This document shows positions 56,481 through 60,767 of a stretch of DNA of 60,767 nucleotides, piece after piece. This stretch comes from Candidatus Bipolaricaulota bacterium (lineage in GTDB: Bacteria; Bipolaricaulota; Bipolaricaulia; M55B111). Below the pieces are notes generated by a model. It ran no database searches and was not told the origin of the DNA. It was given only the letters and a program-made list of their open reading frames with translations. The stretch lies in NCBI GenBank assembly GCA_018335015.1, contig JAGXKX010000004.1, positions 1 through 60,767 on the forward strand, in the 5' to 3' direction. Every line of letters begins with the position of its first letter. Position 1 is the first letter of the stretch. The position numbers and the translations under genes are program-made.

Positions 56481-57505
56481 ATAACCCGGAAGAAGAAACG
56501 GTTCAGCTAACTCACGGCGCCGGGGGCCGGGCTATGGGTGAGTTACTGGAGAAGCACGTGTTAAATACTTTCACCCGAAAGAGTGCCGGGGAGATCGGAC
56601 TCGACCAACTGGACGACGGGGCCACGATAGATTTGCCGGGAGAAGGGACTCTCGTGCTGACGACGGACAGCCACGTCGTAAAACCGCTATTTTTCCCCGG
56701 TGGAGATATCGGGAAACTCGCGGTCTGTGGAACGGTCAACGACCTTGCGGTAATGGGAGCGGATCCGATAGCTCTTACCTCCAGCCTTATCGTGGAGGAA
56801 GGGTTCCCGATCAAGAAACTCGATCGGGTCATGGCATCTATGGAAGAAACGTCCGCCGAATCGGGGATTCCGATTATTACCGGGGACACCAAAGTACTGG
56901 AGAAAGGCGATATGGACGGTCTGGCAATAAACACAGCGGGAATCGGACTGGCAGATAAGCCCATCTCCGATGCAGGAATGAACCCGGGAGACAAGGTGAT
57001 TCTTACCGGAACGATCGGCGACCACGGCATGGCGCTGATGCAGTACCGCGAAGGACTCAGTTTTAAAACGGAGCTGAAATCCGATATCGCCCCGCTGAAT
57101 AGTCTCCTCAGAAGTGCCAGTGAATCCGGTGATATAACTGCCATGAAGGACCCGACGAGGGGAGGAATCGCAGCCGCCCTGAACGAAATGGCTCAAAAAA
57201 GCAATCTAGGGCTAACGATAAAAGAGGAATTAGTTTCCGTCAGGGAAGCCGTATCAGGTATTGCCGAGTTAATTGGAATAAGTCCTTACGAAGTCGCAAA
57301 CGAAGGCAAAGCAATAATAACCGCCCGGGCGGAAACGGCTCGAGAAATCGTGGAAGGTTTGCGTGGCCACCCACTCGGCCGGAACGCTCGGATCATCGGA
57401 GAGATAAACCAGGAACGACCCGGCAAAGTAATTATGGAAACGGAAATCGGGGGGAGGAGGTTCCTGGAAGCCCCGCTGGGAGACCCTGTACCAAGGATTT
57501 GTTAG
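56477..57505 (+). CDS. hypE: Hydrogenase maturation protein HypE
   Basis: THGAGGRAMGELLEKHVLN; ends with the PRIC-type C terminus (DPVPRIC) carrying the terminal Cys. Confidence 0.96.
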   Translation: MNNPEEETVQLTHGAGGRAMGELLEKHVLNTFTRKSAGEIGLDQLDDGATIDLPGEGTLVLTTDSHVVKPLFFPGGDIGKLAVCGTVNDLAVMGADPIALTSSLIVEEGFPIKKLDRVMASMEETSAESGIPIITGDTKVLEKGDMDGLAINTAGIGLADKPISDAGMNPGDKVILTGTIGDHGMALMQYREGLSFKTELKSDIAPLNSLLRSASESGDITAMKDPTRGGIAAALNEMAQKSNLGLTIKEELVSVREAVSGIAELIGISPYEVANEGKAIITARAETAREIVEGLRGHPLGRNARIIGEINQERPGKVIMETEIGGRRFLEAPLGDPVPRIC

Positions 57506-57896
57506 GACGGTTAAGGGAATAATTTCCCGATTAAGGTTGGATATTAACCCGGCAAATCTTATACTAAGCTCAGTTATAATTGAATTCAGTAGTATTTATG
57601 GGGTTAAACTTTAACACGAAGTCGAGGCTTGGTTTATTCAGTTTAATTTTACACGAGCCACCGCGACGACGACCCGGATGGTTCTAAGTAATGCCCAAAG
57701 CAATAGATCAGATAATATGGCCGGCGTCTTTTATTTTATAAAGTCAAGCCGAAACCGGGGTGAGAATTCGGCCCCGGGGAGGTTACAATTATTAGTACAA
57801 TCTGATTAATTTACAATTTGTTTAGAGGGATAAGACCGAATGGTTGACTTAAGAGGAGTATTTTAACTTGAGTAGCGAGTTTGGAGGGATAATTTA

Positions 57897-59651
57897 GTGT
57901 CAAAGCACAGGATTTACGAAATCGCCGACGAGCTAGGACTGGAGTCTAAAGAAATGCTGGGGATCCTCGAGGAGCTTGGGATGGGAGATATGACACCCTT
58001 AAATACCGTGGACGACGAGGAATATAACCTTATTCTCGACCTTTACGAGGAAGAGGAAGGTGAACTGGAAGAGGAAGCCGAGGAAATTACAGAGGAAAAA
58101 GGAGAAGAGGAAGTACCCGAAGAAGCGGAAGAAAAAGAGGAGGAGGTAGAGGAAGCTCCTCCCCGACCCGCAGTCGTTTCGGTACTGGGGCACATAGACC
58201 ACGGGAAGACTACCTTGCTTGACACGATAAGAGAAGCCCGGGTGGCAAATAAGGAAGAAGGCGGGATAACTCAGTCCATAGGTGCCTACCAGATAGACTG
58301 GGAAGGAAATAAATTTACATTTGTCGATACCCCGGGCCATAAAGCATTTACCTCCATGAGGTCCCGTGGCGCCCAGGCTACGGATATAGCCATTCTGGTC
58401 GTAGCAGCTGATGACGGAATAATGGAACAGACGAATGAAGCAATCGCCCATATAGAAGCCGCGGACATACCCATGATCGTAGCTATCAACAAGATAGACA
58501 AGAACAACGCCAATCCCCAGGAAACGATGAACCAGCTCGCCCGGGAGGGCTTCACCCCTGACGAATGGGGTGGCGACACTATTATGGTCCAGCTTTCCGC
58601 GCTCACGGGAGAAAACATGGAAGAGCTGCTGGATATGATAAGTCTCGTTTCAGAAATGGAAAACCCTACCGGCGATCCCGAAGGAGAATTAAAGGGCTTT
58701 ATCGTAGAGAGTCATCTCGATTCGCGCATGGGTCCTCTGGCAACGGCGATTATTCAGGAGGGAACTCTTCGACCCAGAGACGCGCTCCTGGTGGGAAACA
58801 CGTACGGCAGGGTAAAATCACTCTCCGACGAGTCCGGACAAATAGACGAAGCCGGACCGAGCAAACCCGTGGAAATTATGGGGCTAAAGGACGTGCCTCC
58901 AGCCGGGGCGAGTATCGAAAGGTTTGACGATCTCGGTAAAGCTAAAGAGATAGCTCAGGAAAGGAAAGAAGAAGAGAAAATTCAAAGTCGGAAAGCCAAA
59001 CCTTCCGTAGAGGACCTCTTTGCTCAGGCAGAAAAAGACAACCTCGACCTCGTAATCAAAGCCAGCTCACGCGGCTCTCTGGACGCAGTTAAAAAGGAAC
59101 TGGACGAGATAGAGGTAGAGGATATCGAAATAGAAGTTCTCCACGAGGGAGTGGGCGACATTTCCGAAAGCGATATCATGCTCGCTTCGTCCTCGGAAAA
59201 CTATTCCGCCGTCGTAGGGTTCGGCGTCAAGATAAGAACGAAAGCGGAAGAGCAATCAGACCAGCTGGATATTCCGGTCGAGACTTACAACATAATCTAC
59301 GATCTTGTCGATAGCGTCAAACGGGCAATCGGTGAAGTAAAAGGACCACAGTACGAAGAGGTCAAGATCGGCGAAATCGAGGTCCGAGAGGTCTTCGAGA
59401 TAACTGGCTCTGGCCAGGTTGCCGGCTGTTACGTTGATTCAGGTAAAGTTACTAACAAGTCCCTGATCAAAGTCTGGCGGGACGGGGAGCTAGTTCACGA
59501 AGGTCAGATAGATAGCCTGAAAAGGTTCAAAGAAGACGTCAAAGAAGTCGGCGAAGATTACGAATGCGGTATTTCGATCGAGGACTTCGAAGGTTTCGAA
59601 GAAGGGGACACGCTAGAAGCTCTTACCAAAAAGAGGGTTGAGGCCTTCTAA
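57897..59651 (+). CDS. infB: Translation initiation factor IF-2 (GTG start)
   Basis: VLGHIDHGKTTLLDTIR; VDTPGHKAFTSMRSRGA; NKIDK. Confidence 0.96.
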   Translation: MSKHRIYEIADELGLESKEMLGILEELGMGDMTPLNTVDDEEYNLILDLYEEEEGELEEEAEEITEEKGEEEVPEEAEEKEEEVEEAPPRPAVVSVLGHIDHGKTTLLDTIREARVANKEEGGITQSIGAYQIDWEGNKFTFVDTPGHKAFTSMRSRGAQATDIAILVVAADDGIMEQTNEAIAHIEAADIPMIVAINKIDKNNANPQETMNQLAREGFTPDEWGGDTIMVQLSALTGENMEELLDMISLVSEMENPTGDPEGELKGFIVESHLDSRMGPLATAIIQEGTLRPRDALLVGNTYGRVKSLSDESGQIDEAGPSKPVEIMGLKDVPPAGASIERFDDLGKAKEIAQERKEEEKIQSRKAKPSVEDLFAQAEKDNLDLVIKASSRGSLDAVKKELDEIEVEDIEIEVLHEGVGDISESDIMLASSSENYSAVVGFGVKIRTKAEEQSDQLDIPVETYNIIYDLVDSVKRAIGEVKGPQYEEVKIGEIEVREVFEITGSGQVAGCYVDSGKVTNKSLIKVWRDGELVHEGQIDSLKRFKEDVKEVGEDYECGISIEDFEGFEEGDTLEALTKKRVEAF

Positions 59652-59675
59652 ACTGATATATTATCGGGGATCGAG

Positions 59676-59957
59676 ATGAGTATCGGGGTCCTAAAAGTCA
59701 AATTTATCATCCCTGGAGCGAACTCCCTCAAAGAAAAGCGGTCGATTATTCAACCTTTCATTCACAGAATACGCAATAACTACAATATATCGATAAACGA
59801 ACTGGACGGGGAGAACGACCCGAGGACGGCCACTCTCGGATTCGCTCACATAGCTAAAAGCAGCGATCTAAATCATAAAAAGATGGCTAAGATCGCCGAC
59901 GAGGCGGCCAAAGTGAAAAACCTACAAATAGAAAGACAGACCACAGAGGTCATGTAA
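59676..59957 (+). CDS. DUF503 (YlxP-like) protein
   Basis: Small ORF GVLKVKFIIPGANSLKEKRSIIQPFIHRIRNNYNISINE between infB and rbfA. Confidence 0.9.
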   Translation: MSIGVLKVKFIIPGANSLKEKRSIIQPFIHRIRNNYNISINELDGENDPRTATLGFAHIAKSSDLNHKKMAKIADEAAKVKNLQIERQTTEVM

Positions 59958-60322
59958 TGGGAAGCAAAGCCAAGAGGAGAAAAGAAGAAAAATTCAAGCG
60001 GGCCCTGGCAAAGATTATCGAGAAGGATACCAGGGACAGTGCGTTCGAGTTCGCCACTGTAACGGACGTGGAGCTGAGCGATGACTTCAAATACGCTGAC
60101 GTTTACGTAGACGTCATAGGCGACAAAGAAAAAAAGGAAAAATCCCTGGAGAAATTCAACGACAAAGAGGGGTTCTTCCGAACCAACATTGCCCATCAAT
60201 TAAATCCCAGATTCACTCCGGAATTAACCTTCAAGCTCGACCGCAGCCTGGAAAGGTTAAACAGGATAGAAGAGATACTAAATAAGGACGAAGAGTCGAG
60301 GGATAAAGAAGACAAACAGTGA
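59957..60322 (+). CDS. rbfA: Ribosome-binding factor A
   Basis: Position after infB/DUF503; FATVTDVELSDDFKYADVYVDVIGD. Confidence 0.9.
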   Translation: MGSKAKRRKEEKFKRALAKIIEKDTRDSAFEFATVTDVELSDDFKYADVYVDVIGDKEKKEKSLEKFNDKEGFFRTNIAHQLNPRFTPELTFKLDRSLERLNRIEEILNKDEESRDKEDKQ

Positions 60323-60336
60323 TTTGAGGGCCATCA

Positions 60337-60767
60337 ATGAAAGCTTTCGGTCCGGTACCCTCACGCAGACTCGGTCGGAGCCTGGGGATAAATAACATAC
60401 CCGCAAAAAATTGTACCTATTCCTGCATATACTGTCAGCTGGGAACCACCCTGGACCTTCAATCGAAGCGAAAGAACTTTTACGATCCATTAGAAATAAA
60501 AAAGGAAGTCAAACGTAAAGTCCAGGAGACCCGAGACAATGAAGTACGGATAGACTACCTGAGCTTCGTTCCCGACGGCGAACCGACGCTGGAAGAGAAA
60601 CTTGGAGAACAAATAGACTTAGTATCTACTCTTGGAATTGACACTGCCGTAATAAGCAACGCCTCCCTGATATGGGACGATTCAGTAAAATCTGACCTCG
60701 CAAAAGCGGATTGGGTTTCGTTGAAAGTTGACGCCGTAACCGAAAAGCACTGGCGAAAGATCAACCG
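60337..60767 (+). CDS. Radical SAM protein, truncated by the window end
   Basis: MKAFGPVPSRRLGRSLGINNIPAKNCTYSCIYCQLG (CxxxCxxC); open to end of window, so absent from the ORF list. Confidence 0.85.
   Translation, partial: MKAFGPVPSRRLGRSLGINNIPAKNCTYSCIYCQLGTTLDLQSKRKNFYDPLEIKKEVKRKVQETRDNEVRIDYLSFVPDGEPTLEEKLGEQIDLVSTLGIDTAVISNASLIWDDSVKSDLAKADWVSLKVDAVTEKHWRKIN

Noticed and set aside
56512-57196. Long minus-strand ORFs opposite hypE
   Set aside because: Shadow ORFs of a clearly recognised gene on the plus strand.
1-60767. tRNA genes
   Set aside because: GTTCGANTCC-like strings found (e.g. in ileS and serA) are inside coding sequence and lack a cloverleaf context.

Overview
A ~60.8 kb bacterial chromosomal segment that is gene-dense and mostly housekeeping. 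It contains a nucleoside-import/salvage operon, dnaA, yceD-like/ruvC/polA, a secreted/surface-protein cluster, rplM, purA, birA-ileS, galT-galK, nfu, ssb, an hflK/hflC-like pair, coaX, rex, an aminotransferase-serA-DUF1015-alaS operon, dnaN, tmk-lspA, hypCDE and infB-DUF503-rbfA. It ends in a truncated radical SAM gene. No rRNA, tRNA, CRISPR array or transposase was recognised. The main non-gene signal is a family of seven dispersed, strictly intergenic palindromic elements at about 20.8, 28.9, 31.0, 37.1, 42.7, 51.8 and 54.4 kb. Full-length copies are 201-203 bp, with terminal inverted repeats (CTCAGTTCTTTCACCA) and short direct flanking duplications in several copies, so they look like MITEs. 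Two properties are unusual. First, an internal ~20-bp inverted-repeat arm differs strongly in sequence between copies but stays almost perfectly self-complementary within each copy. Second, the ~45-bp asymmetric core between these arms occurs in both orientations relative to the outer arms, which suggests inversion. Secondary signals are a lone 16-bp perfect inverted repeat, two smaller repeat families, a PorV-like/C-terminal-sorting-domain surface cassette, and several proteins with altered catalytic or cofactor motifs. All calls come from reading the sequence and supplied ORFs; no database search was done.
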